Source: Gammaproteobacteria bacterium
Lineage (GTDB): Bacteria; Pseudomonadota; Gammaproteobacteria; JAJDOJ01
DNA: 64,000 nt
Reading direction: 5' to 3'
NCBI GenBank assembly: GCA_026984215.1
Contig: JALSSO010000068.1
Location: forward strand, 1 to 64,000
The notes beneath the pieces are model-generated. The model did not search any database. It was not told the origin of the DNA and saw only the letters and a list, made by a program, of their open reading frames with translations. This document shows positions 31,944-44,500 of the stretch, in pieces. Within the stretch, counting starts at the first letter, position 1, and each line of letters begins with the position of its first letter. A program made the position numbers and the translations under genes.

Positions 31944-33134
31944 TCACAGATCCAGCAGCAGGCGCTGCGGATCCTCCACGGCCTCTTTGACGGCCACCAG
32001 GAACTGCACCGCCTCGCGCCCGTCGATGAGCCGATGGTCGTAGGACAGGGCCAGGTACATCATGGGCCGGATCACGACCTCCCCGTCCACCGCCACGGGC
32101 CGTGACTGAATCCGATGCATCCCCAGAATGGCGCTTTGGGGGGGGTTGAGGATGGGAGTGGACAGCAGCGACCCGAACACACCGCCGTTGGTGATGGTGA
32201 AGGTCCCCCCCTGCAGTTCCTCCAGTTCCAGGCGGTTCTCGCGGGCACGGCGCGCGAAATCGGCGATCCGACGTTCGATCTCGTGCAGTGGCATGCGGTC
32301 GGCGTCGCGCAATACGGGCACCACCAGCCCCCGGTCGGTGCCCACCGCAATCCCGATGTCGTAATACCCGTGGTAGACGATGTCGCCCCCGTCGATGCTG
32401 GCGTTGACCTGGGGGAACCGGCGCAAGGCCGCCACGCAGGCCGCCACGAAAAACGACATGAAGCCGAGCCGCACGCCGTGTCGCGCCTCGAAGTGGTCCC
32501 GGTAGCGCCGGCGCAGTTCGGTGACCGCCTGCATGTCCGCCTCGTTGAAAGTGGTCAGGATGGCATGCTCGCGCTGGGCGGCCAGCAAGCGCTCGGCGAT
32601 GCGGCGGCGCAACCGGCTCATGGGTACGCGCCGCTCCGGGCGGGGCGACGGCTCCACGCCCTGCGCGGCCAGATAGGCCTCCACGTCGGCACGAGTCAGG
32701 CGATCCTCCCGCCGACGCGGAATCACCGCCGGATCCAGTCCATGCTCCTCGATCAGGCGCCGCGCCGCGGGTCCCAGCTTGGGCAGAGTATTGTCGGATT
32801 CGGCCGGCTGCGCCGCGGACACCGCGGGCGAGGGGGCGGCGATGGCGGCCGGCTTCGCGTCCGGTTCCGGTGCCGGCTCCGGGACCGTCTTCGCCGCCGC
32901 GGTCTCGATCTGTCCCAGCACGTCACCGGCCGAAACGGTGGCGCCCTCGGCCTGGCGGATCACGGCAAGCGTGCCGCTGACCGGAGCGGGCACCTCCAGG
33001 GTCACCTTGTCGGTCTCCAGATCCAGCAGCGGCTCGCCCTCCGCCACGGCTTCGCCCGGCTTACGGCGCCAGGCCGCGACGGTGGCGTCCTGCACCGATT
33101 CCGGCAGATCGGGTACCTCGATGTCGACCTTCAA
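31944..33134 (-). CDS. sucB: Dihydrolipoyl succinyltransferase (E2 of 2-oxoglutarate dehydrogenase)
   Basis: 396-residue E2 core of the 2-oxoglutarate dehydrogenase complex of the TCA cycle. One lipoyl domain with the modified Lys in [11 protein letters not shown] (K about 43) is followed by an Ala/Pro-rich linker, a peripheral-subunit-binding domain ([28 protein letters not shown]) and the catalytic domain with the C-terminal [15 protein letters not shown] His/Asp pair. [20 protein letters not shown] opens the catalytic domain. It follows sucA by 91 bp. No lpd (E3) gene is in the window. Confidence 0.95.
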   Translation of the reverse strand: MKVDIEVPDLPESVQDATVAAWRRKPGEAVAEGEPLLDLETDKVTLEVPAPVSGTLAVIRQAEGATVSAGDVLGQIETAAAKTVPEPAPEPDAKPAAIAAPSPAVSAAQPAESDNTLPKLGPAARRLIEEHGLDPAVIPRRREDRLTRADVEAYLAAQGVEPSPRPERRVPMSRLRRRIAERLLAAQREHAILTTFNEADMQAVTELRRRYRDHFEARHGVRLGFMSFFVAACVAALRRFPQVNASIDGGDIVYHGYYDIGIAVGTDRGLVVPVLRDADRMPLHEIERRIADFARRARENRLELEELQGGTFTITNGGVFGSLLSTPILNPPQSAILGMHRIQSRPVAVDGEVVIRPMMYLALSYDHRLIDGREAVQFLVAVKEAVEDPQRLLLDL

Positions 33135-33225
33135 CGCTTCCCTCCCCTACCTGGATGATGCGGCCCGTGCCGCGGAACCGGGCTGGACCTTGGCGCCGCC
33201 TCATACCGGGACGGCACGGATGGGT

Positions 33226-36057
<2,832 letters not shown>

Positions 36058-36168
36058 GGCGTGCGGTCGGCTACGATGTTTCACAGAAGTGTAGCGCAGA
36101 ACCATCCCCGCGTTCCGGGATACGCCTACCGCTCACTGCAGGCCGGATTTCCCCGCAGTGCCGGGCCG

Positions 36169-36513
36169 CTACATGGTATAGGTGGGGCGCTCGGTCCCCA
36201 GCGCGCCGGCCAGGATGGTCTCGATGCGCTCCTGAGTGGCGCCGTGGTCCTGCTCCAGAAACTGGATGCCGATACCGGGGACTTGGCTTCCCTGAGCGCC
36301 GGGCGGAGTCACCCACACGACCCGCCCGGCCACCCCGAGGCGTTCGGTCTCCTCGGGCAGGGTGAGCATGAGAAAGATCTCGTCACCCACCTTGTAAGGG
36401 GCCTTGGTCTTGACGAACAGCCCCCCATTGCGAACGAAGGACATGTAGCTTTTGTACAACTCGGCCTTATCCTTGAAGGCCAGCCTCAGCACGTTCTTTC
36501 CGCCCAGCGCCAT
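36169..36513 (-). CDS. pilZ: PilZ-domain protein (type IV pilus PilZ)
   Basis: 114-residue stand-alone PilZ-domain protein. It has NGGLFVKTKAPYKVGDEIFLMLTLPEE and GVAGRVVWVTPPGAQGSQVPGIGIQFLEQD, but the N-terminal RxxxR c-di-GMP signature is missing, as in PilZ proper, which acts in type IV pilus assembly without binding c-di-GMP. Its place directly downstream of the DNA polymerase delta' gene is the conserved location of pilZ in gammaproteobacteria. Confidence 0.9.
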   Translation of the reverse strand: MALGGKNVLRLAFKDKAELYKSYMSFVRNGGLFVKTKAPYKVGDEIFLMLTLPEETERLGVAGRVVWVTPPGAQGSQVPGIGIQFLEQDHGATQERIETILAGALGTERPTYTM

Positions 36514-36519
36514 CGCTTC

Positions 36520-37542
36520 TCACCCGCCTGCGGGGGAGCCGCATCCCCCTGTGGTCAGCTTCCTGGACCGGGCGGCCTCCACCCAGTCCAGGACCAGTCG
36601 TTCCCGCAGGAGCTGCTCGTTGAGCCCGGTCATCCCGGCCCTGCGCAACTCCACGAAGCCATCGTACAAGACCCACAGGGCTTGTAAAGAAACCGCATGC
36701 CCCAGCGCATCCAGCGCCTGACGGATTCTCTCATCACCCGGACGAACGGTGCCGGCGAGCTTCGCGTGAACCAGCGCGGCCACCCAGTCGAGCATCCATT
36801 CCAGCACGGTCCCCACGGGTACATCCTCAGCGGCCTCGACGGCCCTTGCAGACCGGCCGCGCCCCGTCACCGCCGCGGCCAGCGCCTCGACCGCGCGCGC
36901 CCGCGCCTCCCACCCTGTCCGCGACTCGTTTTCCCGAAGTCGCAGCGGGGCGGCCAGATCCATTCCCGGCACCGCCTCGAGGACCTCCGGGGCGAGCCGT
37001 TCCGCCAGCCACCGGCGCGCCTCGCGTGGGGGGGCGGGTGGAAACCGCAGCCCCTGGCAACGGCTGCGCACCGTGGCGGGTAGTCGCGCGGGGGCGGCCG
37101 TCACGAGGATCACGATCGTCCCCGTGGGAGGTTCCTCCAGGGTCTTGAGCAAACCATTGGCTGCTGCTGTGTTCATGCGCTCGGCCTGTTCGATCACCAC
37201 CACTTTATACGCCCCCGCGGCGCGACTCAGGCCGGCAAAGGCGATCATGGCGCGAACCGCGTCGACACGGATGGGCGCCTTGGCATCTTCCGGTGCCAAG
37301 CGGAGGAAATCCGGATGAGATCCGGCCTCGAACCAATGGCAGGACTCACAGCTGCCGCACGGGTCGGTGAGCTCCACGGGCGCGGCGCAGAGCAGCCGCG
37401 CCGCCAGCCGCCGGGCGAACATCCCCTTGCCCACGCCCGGCGGACCGCTCAGCAGCAAGGCATGCGGCAGGCGGCCGGTCTCCAGCATGCGCTGCACCCG
37501 ATGCCACTGCGCGGCGTGCCATGGCAGACGATCAAGGGCCAC
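36520..37542 (-). CDS. holB: DNA polymerase III delta' subunit
   Basis: 340-residue clamp-loader subunit. Marks: HALLLSGPPGVGKGMFARRLAARLLC, zinc-binding cysteines DPCGSCESCHWFEAGSHPDF, RVDAVRAMIAFAGLSRAAGAYKVVVIEQAERMN, TAAANGLLKTLEEPP and LVTAAPARLPATVRSRCQ (sensor and SRC motif). The GTG start at VALDRLPWHAAQWHR overlaps the tmk stop by 11 bp. A longer reading frame upstream lies inside tmk and is ignored. Confidence 0.93.
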   Translation of the reverse strand: MALDRLPWHAAQWHRVQRMLETGRLPHALLLSGPPGVGKGMFARRLAARLLCAAPVELTDPCGSCESCHWFEAGSHPDFLRLAPEDAKAPIRVDAVRAMIAFAGLSRAAGAYKVVVIEQAERMNTAAANGLLKTLEEPPTGTIVILVTAAPARLPATVRSRCQGLRFPPAPPREARRWLAERLAPEVLEAVPGMDLAAPLRLRENESRTGWEARARAVEALAAAVTGRGRSARAVEAAEDVPVGTVLEWMLDWVAALVHAKLAGTVRPGDERIRQALDALGHAVSLQALWVLYDGFVELRRAGMTGLNEQLLRERLVLDWVEAARSRKLTTGGCGSPAGG

Positions 37543-38170
37543 GCCAGGCCTCCACCCAATCGCGCACCACCCGGCGCACCCGCGCCGCGACCTCCTCCAG
37601 CGCCGCAGCGGCATCGATGCACACGAAGCGCTCCGGCTCACGCCGGGCCCGCTCCAGATAAGCGGCCCGCACCCGTTCGAAAAACGCCCGATCCTCCCGC
37701 TCGAACCGGTCGGGTGCGCTGCGCCCGTGTGCCCGGAGCAACCCCACCTCCACCGGCAGGTCGAGCAGCAGCGTGCGGTCCGGGCGAAAATCCCCCAGCG
37801 CCCACCGCTCCAGGGCCTCGATACGCTCCCCCTCGATTCCGCGTCCGCCTCCCTGATAGGCATAGGTGGCGTCGGTGAAGCGGTCGCTCACCACCCACCG
37901 TCCCCGACCCAGCGCCGGCAGTATCCGCCGGTGCACGTGCTCGGCGCGGGCCGCGAACATGAGCAGTAGCTCGGTGTCGGGATGCATGCCGGACCAGCGG
38001 GGATCGAGCAGGATCTCGCGGATCTCCTCGCTCAGCGGGGTGCCGCCGGGTTCGCGCGTCAACTCGACCGGCACCGCCGACTCCCCCAGCTCGGCCTCGA
38101 TGGCCCGCATGGCCGTGGTCTTGCCTGCCCCCTCTGCGCCCTCGACGGTGACGAACCAGCCCGTTTTCAT
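37532..38170 (-). CDS. tmk: Thymidylate kinase
   Basis: 212-residue enzyme that phosphorylates dTMP to dTDP. The P-loop is VEGAEGAGKTTAM; other marks are LTREPGGTPLSEEIREILL, the VVSDRFTDATYAYQGGGRG segment and the LID region HGRSAPDRFEREDRAFFERVRAAYL. The ATG overlaps the mltG stop (ATGA) after a TGAGG site. The frame is open far upstream inside mltG, but this start is fixed by the P-loop position. Confidence 0.95.
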   Translation of the reverse strand: MKTGWFVTVEGAEGAGKTTAMRAIEAELGESAVPVELTREPGGTPLSEEIREILLDPRWSGMHPDTELLLMFAARAEHVHRRILPALGRGRWVVSDRFTDATYAYQGGGRGIEGERIEALERWALGDFRPDRTLLLDLPVEVGLLRAHGRSAPDRFEREDRAFFERVRAAYLERARREPERFVCIDAAAALEEVAARVRRVVRDWVEAWRGP

Positions 38171-39234
38171 CGCCTCAGCTGATATTTTCGAACTGCCTTC
38201 TGGTGTTCTTTGTATGTCTTTGAAAAATAGTGTGTTCCATCTCCTTTGGAGACAAAATACAGGTATGGCGCGTCGGCCGGATGGGTGGCCGCCCACAGCG
38301 CATCGGCGCCGGGCAGGCAGATCGGCGTGGGGGGCAGCCCCTTGTGTACATAGGTGTTGTACGGCGTGTCCTCGCGCAGGTCGCGCCGGCGCAGATTACC
38401 GTCGAAGCGTGCCCCCATGCCATAGATCACCGTGGGATCGGTCTGCAGCTTCATCCCCCGCTCCAACCGGCGCACGAAAACGGCCGCCACCAGGGGATAT
38501 TCCTCCTTGCGCGAGGTCTCCTTCTCCAGGATCGAGGCGAGGATCAACGCCTGGTAGGCGGATTCGAGCGGCAGGTCCTGGGCGCGGGCGCGCCATGCCT
38601 CGCCGAGCCGGCGTTGCATCTCCCGATGGGCCCGGCGCAGGAACTCCAAGTCGGTGGTCCCTTTGGGGAAATAATAGGTCTCGGGAAAGAACCACCCCTC
38701 CGGGGCCATGCCGGGCTGGCCGAGCAACGCCATCACGTCTTGGCCCGGTTCGATCACCGAACGGATCTTCGGATGCGCCTGGATTGCGGCCAGCATCTGC
38801 CGGAAGGTCCAACCCTCCGGTATCGTGAGTCGCGCCTGGACGGTGCGGCCGGAGGTCAAAAGGTCCAGCAATCCCCCGGGTGTGAGCCCCGGCGAGATCC
38901 GATACTCCCCCGCTTGGATACGCCCGTCCAGGCCGGCAAGCCGGGCGTGGAGGGTCAGATAAAGCGGATGCCGGATCACGTCACGGCGCCGGAGATCTCT
39001 GGCCAGATTCCGCACCGAGGTTCCCGGCTTCACTTCGTAGACGAGACCGCCGGATGGAACCCTGATGGGCTCCTTCAGGAATGCCCTGTAATCCATTATC
39101 AACCATACTGATATACCAACCACGACCACGAGCAGGACGCCCACCCCGGCGAGCCATCTCACCCACCACCGGCCCCGCCCGCGCCGGCCGGCACGCCCGC
39201 CGGTAGACCTGTTCCCGCACCGGGGCGAACTCAT
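38167..39234 (-). CDS. mltG: Endolytic murein transglycosylase MltG
   Basis: 355-residue YceG-family protein that cuts nascent peptidoglycan strands, thought to end glycan polymerisation. A short basic cytoplasmic tail, one membrane helix (about 28-48, WLAGVGVLLVVVVGISVWLIM), a LysM-like part and the catalytic domain with the Glu in LASILEKETSRKEEYP are visible, then QTDPTVIYGMG and NTYVHKGLPPTPICLPGADAL. The start overlaps the pabC stop by 4 bp. Confidence 0.95.
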   Translation of the reverse strand: MSSPRCGNRSTGGRAGRRGRGRWWVRWLAGVGVLLVVVVGISVWLIMDYRAFLKEPIRVPSGGLVYEVKPGTSVRNLARDLRRRDVIRHPLYLTLHARLAGLDGRIQAGEYRISPGLTPGGLLDLLTSGRTVQARLTIPEGWTFRQMLAAIQAHPKIRSVIEPGQDVMALLGQPGMAPEGWFFPETYYFPKGTTDLEFLRRAHREMQRRLGEAWRARAQDLPLESAYQALILASILEKETSRKEEYPLVAAVFVRRLERGMKLQTDPTVIYGMGARFDGNLRRRDLREDTPYNTYVHKGLPPTPICLPGADALWAATHPADAPYLYFVSKGDGTHYFSKTYKEHQKAVRKYQLRR

Positions 39235-40082
39235 CCGGAAACGCCCCCCGCAGGTTCAAGTCCCTGGCACAGGGGCTCCATGCACGAAGGCTTCGGGTAG
39301 TGCCACGGCCCCACTTGCGCCACCCAGCGCGGACCCGTCACCGCGTTGGTGATGAACAGACCAGCGGCGGTCTCCACCGCTTCCAGACCGAACCGATCCA
39401 CCCGCACCGCGATGCCCAACCGGGTGGCCGTCTCCATCACGGCCTCCCGCATCACGCCGGCCACGCCGCAGCCGTCCAGGGCCGGCGTGCGCAACACTCC
39501 GTCGCGGGACCACAGGAACAGATTGGAGGCCGTGCACTCGATCACCGCCCCGTTCACATCCAATACGATGCCTTCGTCGTACTCATTGCCCCATTCGGAA
39601 CGGGCGAGCACCTGTTCGAGTCGCCCCAGGTGCTTGATCCCGGCCAGCACGGGGTTGTTCCCGAGCCGGGTCCGGCACACCCGCAGCCGCAGCGCCTCGC
39701 GCCGGAATGCGGGCCAGGGTCTGCGCAGTACGATGCGCAGCGGCTCCGGCTGCAGCGGCGGTGCATACCCCTCGCCCCCTGGACCACGCGTGAGGATCAG
39801 CTTGACGACTGCCCGTGATCGACCTGCGGACAGGGCATCGATCTCGGCCCGGACGACCACCGGATCGGGGAGCGGAATCCGCAGGCGCACGCAGCCTGCC
39901 TCCAGCCGACGCCAGTGCCCTTCCCAACGCAGCGGCTTGCCGTTGTGCACCGCGATGGTCTCGAACAGACCGTCGCCGTAGGCGAGGCCCCGGTCGGACA
40001 CCGGGACGGAGTCCCTCGGCACCCCGTCCACCAGACAAGCGGTTCCCTGGCGCAGACCGGGGCGGATAGGCGCAAAACCCAC
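39231..40082 (-). CDS. pabC: Aminodeoxychorismate lyase
   Basis: 283-residue PLP enzyme of the class IV aminotransferase fold that releases 4-aminobenzoate for folate synthesis. The PLP Lys is in AGIKHLGRLEQVLAR; other marks are VSDRGLAYGDGLFETIAVHNGKPLRWEGHWRRL near the N-terminus, NEYDEGIVLDVNGAVIECTASNLFLW and GLFITNAVTGPRWV. The GTG start directly abuts the fabF stop. The arrangement fabF-pabC-mltG-tmk-holB is conserved. Confidence 0.93.
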   Translation of the reverse strand: MGFAPIRPGLRQGTACLVDGVPRDSVPVSDRGLAYGDGLFETIAVHNGKPLRWEGHWRRLEAGCVRLRIPLPDPVVVRAEIDALSAGRSRAVVKLILTRGPGGEGYAPPLQPEPLRIVLRRPWPAFRREALRLRVCRTRLGNNPVLAGIKHLGRLEQVLARSEWGNEYDEGIVLDVNGAVIECTASNLFLWSRDGVLRTPALDGCGVAGVMREAVMETATRLGIAVRVDRFGLEAVETAAGLFITNAVTGPRWVAQVGPWHYPKPSCMEPLCQGLEPAGGVSG

Positions 40083-41324
40083 TCAGAGTCTGCGAAACGC
40101 GAGGGTCCCGTTGGTGCCCCCGAATCCGAAGGAGTTGGACAGGGCCACATCCACCTTCGCCTGGCGGGCTTCATTGGGGACGTAGTCCAGGTCACAGTCA
40201 GGATCCGGGTTCTCGTAGTTGATGGTCGGCGGCAGGACCTGGTCGCGCAGCGCCAGCACCGTGAACACGGCCTCCACTCCGCCGGCCGCCCCCAGCAGGT
40301 GGCCGATCATGGACTTGGTCGAACTCATGGCGAGCTTGTAGGCATGCCCGCCGAAGGCGGCCTTGACGGCCTCGGTCTCGGCCAGGTCCCCCGCCGGCGT
40401 GGAGGTTCCATGGGCGTTGATGTAATCCACCTCCTCCGGATTGATGCCTCCGTCGCGCATGGCGTTGCGCATGCAGCGCGCCGCCCCCTCGCCGCCGGGG
40501 GCCGGCTGGGTCATGTGGTGGGCATCGCTGCTCATGCCGTAGCCCGCCAGCTCGCAGTAGATCCTCGCCCCACGCCTGCGGGCGTGCTCGTACTCCTCCA
40601 GGACCAGCACGCCGGCCCCGTCGCCCAGCACGAAGCCGTCGCGATCCCGGTCCCACGGCCGGCTCGCGCGCTCGGGGTCGTCGTTGTGGGAGGCCGACAG
40701 TGCTCGGGCGGCCGCGAACCCGCCGATCCCGAGCGGGCACGTGGCCATCTCGGCACCACCGGCGATCATCACATCGGCGTCTCCGTAGGCGATGAGCCGT
40801 GCCGCGTCCCCGATGTTGTGGGTGCCGGTGCTGCAGGCCGAGACGATGGAAATGTTGGGCCCCTTCAATCCATACATGATCGACAGGTTGCCGGCGACCA
40901 TGTTGATGATGCTGGCCGGCACGAAGAAGGGTGAGATCCGGCGCGGCCCACCCTTGAGATAGGCCGCGTGGCTGCGCTCGATGAAGGGCAAGCCACCGAT
41001 CCCGGAGCCGATGGCCACACCGATGCGCTCGGCATTGTCGTCGGTGACCTCCAGCCCCGCGTCCTCCATGGCCTGGACCGCGGCCCCGATGCCGAAGTGG
41101 ACGAACTCGTCCATCTTCTTCTGTTCTTTGGGGGGGATGTACCGGCCGGCATCGAAGTCGCGCACGGTGGCCGCGATCTGCACGGAGAAGGGGCTGGCAT
41201 CGAAGCGGTCGATACGCGTGACGCCGCTCTTTCCGGCCAGAATGTTCTCCCACGCCTTGTCCACGGTGGAACCCACCGGACAGACGACTCCCAGTCCCGT
41301 TACCACGATCCTACGCTTTGACAA
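40083..41324 (-). CDS. fabF: 3-oxoacyl-ACP synthase II
   Basis: 413-residue condensing enzyme of fatty-acid elongation. The catalytic triad is visible: Cys in [20 protein letters not shown], His in [15 protein letters not shown] and His in [17 protein letters not shown]. The N-terminal [31 protein letters not shown] and the C-terminal [13 protein letters not shown] are typical. Length is standard. Confidence 0.97.
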   Translation of the reverse strand: MSKRRIVVTGLGVVCPVGSTVDKAWENILAGKSGVTRIDRFDASPFSVQIAATVRDFDAGRYIPPKEQKKMDEFVHFGIGAAVQAMEDAGLEVTDDNAERIGVAIGSGIGGLPFIERSHAAYLKGGPRRISPFFVPASIINMVAGNLSIMYGLKGPNISIVSACSTGTHNIGDAARLIAYGDADVMIAGGAEMATCPLGIGGFAAARALSASHNDDPERASRPWDRDRDGFVLGDGAGVLVLEEYEHARRRGARIYCELAGYGMSSDAHHMTQPAPGGEGAARCMRNAMRDGGINPEEVDYINAHGTSTPAGDLAETEAVKAAFGGHAYKLAMSSTKSMIGHLLGAAGGVEAVFTVLALRDQVLPPTINYENPDPDCDLDYVPNEARQAKVDVALSNSFGFGGTNGTLAFRRL

Positions 41325-41441
41325 GGCGTGTCCCTCGATCCGGTACGCTCACACCCCATCGGCCAGCCGCAACGGTCCATCCGACCGGCTCGGCGCAACG
41401 GTCACGGCCCCGGCCGCAGGCCCACAGGATGACGGAATCGG

Positions 41442-41681
41442 TCAGCTGCCGAGATGGTTGTTGACGTACTCGATTGCCTCACGCACGGTGGTGATCTTCT
41501 CGGCTTCCTCGTCGGGAATCTCACACTCGAACTCTTCCTCGAGCGCCATGACGAGTTCAACGGTGTCGAGCGAATCGGCCCCGAGGTCATCCACGAACGA
41601 GGCATCATCCGTGACCTGGTCCTCGTTCACCCCGAGCTGCTCAACCACGATCTTCTTCACGCGTTCGGCGACGTCGCTCAT
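41442..41681 (-). CDS. acpP: Acyl carrier protein
   Basis: 79-residue acidic four-helix carrier. The phosphopantetheine Ser is in [20 protein letters not shown]. It carries growing fatty acids for FabD, FabG and FabF, which are encoded on either side. It is separated from fabG by 133 bp with a candidate promoter of its own, as expected for a gene expressed at higher level than its neighbours. Confidence 0.97.
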   Translation of the reverse strand: MSDVAERVKKIVVEQLGVNEDQVTDDASFVDDLGADSLDTVELVMALEEEFECEIPDEEAEKITTVREAIEYVNNHLGS

Positions 41682-41758
41682 CTGTTGGTCATCCTCTTCA
41701 GCTTATGAAAAACCCGCCCGCGGCCCGGACGCGTGCGGCGCCCGAGCCGCGCGGCGGT

Positions 41759-41764
41759 ATTGTA
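41759..41764 (-). promoter_or_regulatory. Candidate -10 element for acpP
   Basis: TACAAT on the minus strand (strong -10 match) within a locally AT-rich patch, 78 bp upstream of the acpP start. I see no clear -35 at 16-18 bp, so this is tentative. Confidence 0.35.
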
Positions 41765-41814
41765 ACCTCGTACTCTCCGAGATTTCAGTCACCCGTGCGG
41801 GGCCGCCCCGCGCG

Positions 41815-42558
41815 TCAGTGCATGTACATCCCCCCGTTCACATTGAGCGTCTCCCCCGTGATGAATCCCGCCTCCTCCGAGGCCAGAAAGGCCACCGCGT
41901 GCGCGATGTCCTCAGGGCTGCCCAGCCGCCCCAAGGGGATGTCGGCCAGCAGGGCCTTGCGCTGCGCTTCGGTGAGCGCCTCGGTCATGTCCGTCGTGAT
42001 GAACCCCGGCGCCACCACGTTGACCGTGATCCCCCGTGAGCCGATCTCGGCCGCCAGGGACTTGGAGAACGCGATCATCCCCGCCTTGGCCGCGGCATAG
42101 TTGGTCTGGCCCGGGTTGCCCTTGAGCGCCACCACCGAGGAGATGCTGATGATGCGTCCCTTGCGCGCCTTCATCATGCCGCGCAGACACGCCTTGCTCA
42201 TGCGATAGACGGACGCCAGGTTGGTGTCCAGGACACTGCGCCAGTCCTGCGGGCTCATCCGCATCAGCAGATTGTCCCGCGCGATCCCCGCGTTGTTGAC
42301 CAGGATCAGCGGCGCACCGAAGGCCTCGTTGACCGTCTTGACTACGGTGTCCACCGAGTCCTGATCGGTCACGTCGAGAACCATTCCGGTCCCTTTGGCG
42401 CCGGCCTCGTCCAGATAGGACGCGATGTTTCGGGCCCCCGACTCCGTGGTCGCCGTGCCCACCACCGTCGCCCCGCGACGCCCGAGCTCCAAGGCGATGG
42501 CACGGCCGATCCCACGGCTCGCCCCCGTCACCAACGCAAGTTCACCGATCAGTCCCAT
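41815..42558 (-). CDS. fabG: 3-oxoacyl-ACP reductase
   Basis: 247-residue short-chain dehydrogenase that reduces 3-oxoacyl-ACP with NADPH. Marks: cofactor loop TGASRGIGRAIALELGRRGA, NNAGIARDNLLMRM, the catalytic Ser/Tyr/Lys in ISISSVVALKGNPGQTNYAAAKAGM, and APGFITTDMTEAL. It starts 6 bp after fabD and follows a GGAG site. Confidence 0.96.
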   Translation of the reverse strand: MGLIGELALVTGASRGIGRAIALELGRRGATVVGTATTESGARNIASYLDEAGAKGTGMVLDVTDQDSVDTVVKTVNEAFGAPLILVNNAGIARDNLLMRMSPQDWRSVLDTNLASVYRMSKACLRGMMKARKGRIISISSVVALKGNPGQTNYAAAKAGMIAFSKSLAAEIGSRGITVNVVAPGFITTDMTEALTEAQRKALLADIPLGRLGSPEDIAHAVAFLASEEAGFITGETLNVNGGMYMH

Positions 42559-42564
42559 CGTGCG

Positions 42565-43500
42565 TCATTCTCCACACAGTGCGAGCGCCTCCTCCAGGGC
42601 CTGCGGACTGTCCACGCAGACCGCCTTCAGCGACCGGTCGATGCGCCGGGCGAGCCCGCTGAGCACCCTGCCCGGCCCCATCTCGAGGAGCCGGTCCACC
42701 CCCCGCGCGCGCATGGCCCGGATTGTCTCGACCCAGCGCACCGGGTTGTGGAGCTGCGCGGCCAGCGCCTGGCGGATCGCGTCCGGCTCGGCGTGTTCGG
42801 CCACATCCACGTTGTGCAACACCGGGATGCGCGGCTTCGACACGGGCGCCTCCCGCAGGGCCTCGGCCAGGCGCGCGGCCGCCTCCCGCATCAGGCTGCT
42901 GTGGGCGGGCACGCTCACCGGCAGCATCACCACGCGCCTGGCGCCCGCCGCCTTCGCCGCCGTCGCCAGACGCTCCACGGCCTCGCGCTCTCCGGCCACG
43001 ACCACCTGTCCCGGAGCGTTGTAGTTGACCGCCTCCAGGACCCGCCCACCGGCGGCCTCGGCGCACAATGCCCGGACCCGTTCGTCCTCCAGTCCCAGCA
43101 CGGCCGCCATGGCTCCGCGGCCCTCGGGCACGGCCTCCTGCATGAGCCGGCCACGCAACCGCGCCAGACGCGCGGCCGAGGCGAAATCCAGCGCGCCAGC
43201 CGCCACCAGCGCCGTGTATTCGCCGAAACTGTGTCCCGCGACCACCGCCGGAGCACAGCCGCCGGAGTGCTCCCAGAGGCGCAGCACCGCCACCCCGGCC
43301 CCGAGCATGGCCGGCTGGGTGTTCTCCGTCCGGTCGAGGGCCTCGGCCGGTCCTTCCCACACCAGCCGGACGAAATCCTGGCCCAGGACGTCCGAGAGCT
43401 CCTCGAAGGTGCGCCCCACCTCGGGAAACGCCTCGCCGAGCGCCGACAACATGCCCACGGACTGGGAACCTTGTCCGGGGAACACGAATGCGATCGTCAT
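42565..43500 (-). CDS. fabD: Malonyl-CoA:ACP transacylase
   Basis: 311-residue enzyme that loads malonate onto ACP. Marks: FVFPGQGSQSVGML at the N-terminus, the nucleophile Ser in VAGHSFGEYTALVAAGALDF, QEAVPEGRGAMAAVLGL, and the catalytic His in VSVPAHSSLMREAA. It is the first gene of this fab cluster: the genes usually found just upstream (rpmF, plsX, fabH) are absent, and infA is divergent 122 bp away. Confidence 0.96.
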   Translation of the reverse strand: MTIAFVFPGQGSQSVGMLSALGEAFPEVGRTFEELSDVLGQDFVRLVWEGPAEALDRTENTQPAMLGAGVAVLRLWEHSGGCAPAVVAGHSFGEYTALVAAGALDFASAARLARLRGRLMQEAVPEGRGAMAAVLGLEDERVRALCAEAAGGRVLEAVNYNAPGQVVVAGEREAVERLATAAKAAGARRVVMLPVSVPAHSSLMREAAARLAEALREAPVSKPRIPVLHNVDVAEHAEPDAIRQALAAQLHNPVRWVETIRAMRARGVDRLLEMGPGRVLSGLARRIDRSLKAVCVDSPQALEEALALCGE

Positions 43501-43622
43501 GGCGTTCCTCTCTCCATGCGCCGGCTCGGACCCGACGTCCCTCCGGCCAGCCGCCCCGCTTGTTTTCTGCGGGCGCTTGTCGATAATGACGGGCCCGAAT
43601 CGAAACGTCGCATTTTAACCGC

Positions 43623-43841
43623 ATGGCGAAAGAAGATCACATCGAGATGGAGGGTACGGTCATCGAGACCCTGCCCAACACCATGTTCCGGGTGAAGCTG
43701 GACAACGGACACGTGGTCACCGCGCACATCTCGGGCCGGATGCGCAAGCACTATATCCGTATCCTGACCGGTGACCGTGTCACCGTGCAGCTCACCCCTT
43801 ACGATCTCACCAAAGGCCGGATCGTGTACCGCTCCCGCTGA
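43623..43841 (+). CDS. infA: Translation initiation factor IF-1
   Basis: 72-residue OB-fold protein that blocks the ribosomal A site during initiation. Sequence marks: [51 protein letters not shown] and the C-terminal [12 protein letters not shown]. The usual length and the essential arginines are present. It stands alone, divergent from fabD; no clear Shine-Dalgarno is seen before the ATG. Confidence 0.96.
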   Translation: MAKEDHIEMEGTVIETLPNTMFRVKLDNGHVVTAHISGRMRKHYIRILTGDRVTVQLTPYDLTKGRIVYRSR

Positions 43842-43979
43842 TCTGTTTTCCAGCCAGCTCCGGGCGGCACCAGGCCGCCGCTTCGTTTCCGCGACGCAGA
43901 ACTTGCCCGCGCTCAACCCCCGCACGGTGGCTTTGTGCTGTGCTGTGGGGATGGAATCCACGCCCGGAGACGAACCGCC

Positions 43980-44444
43980 ATGGGTCCTTACCGACACATC
44001 GCCGCCGCCCTCGCCCTGCATGAGACCTCCGAGACCGTGGCCCGAAGGGCCCTGGAGATCACCCGGGCCTGCGGCGCCGAACTGACCCTCCTGCACGTGA
44101 TCGAATATTTCCCCGAGGACCAGCCCAACGAGCTGATTCCGCCCGAGGACCAGGACCCGGAAACCTTCCTGCGAGACCGCGCGCACGAACGGCTCGTCGC
44201 CTTGGCCGCCCGCATCGGCGCCGAGGATGCGCGTATTCGGGTGCTGATCGGCGAGGCCTCCGCCGCCGAGCAGCTCCTGGCCCACTGCCGGCGGGCTGGA
44301 ACGGACCTCATTCTGGTGGGCGCGGTCGGGCCGCGTCCCATCCCTGCGCTGGCGGGCACCCTGGCCGAACACCTGGTGCGTCATGGAACCATCGACGTGC
44401 TGGCCGTCTGTGACGACGGAAACGGGACGGCCGCCCCCTCTTGA
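43980..44444 (+). CDS. Universal stress protein family (UspA-like)
   Basis: 154-residue cytoplasmic protein of the Usp fold: YRHIAAALALHETSETVARRALEITRACGAELTLLHVIEYFP at the start, RIRVLIGEASAAEQLLAHCRRAGTDLILVGAVG in the middle, and a C-terminal stretch (GTLAEHLVRHGTIDVLAVCDDG) where ATP-binding Usps have the G-x2-G-x9-G(S/T) motif; here it looks degenerate, so an ATP-free UspA-like type is likely. The start at MGPYRHIAA follows GGAGACG; 15 upstream codons are unlikely to be used. It ends just before the glycosidase gene and may be co-transcribed. Confidence 0.88.
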   Translation: MGPYRHIAAALALHETSETVARRALEITRACGAELTLLHVIEYFPEDQPNELIPPEDQDPETFLRDRAHERLVALAARIGAEDARIRVLIGEASAAEQLLAHCRRAGTDLILVGAVGPRPIPALAGTLAEHLVRHGTIDVLAVCDDGNGTAAPS

Positions 44445-44500
44445 AACGTGGCCCCAACGCCCCCATCGCTCGCGCAACGCATCCAAGGCAGGAACCACCC

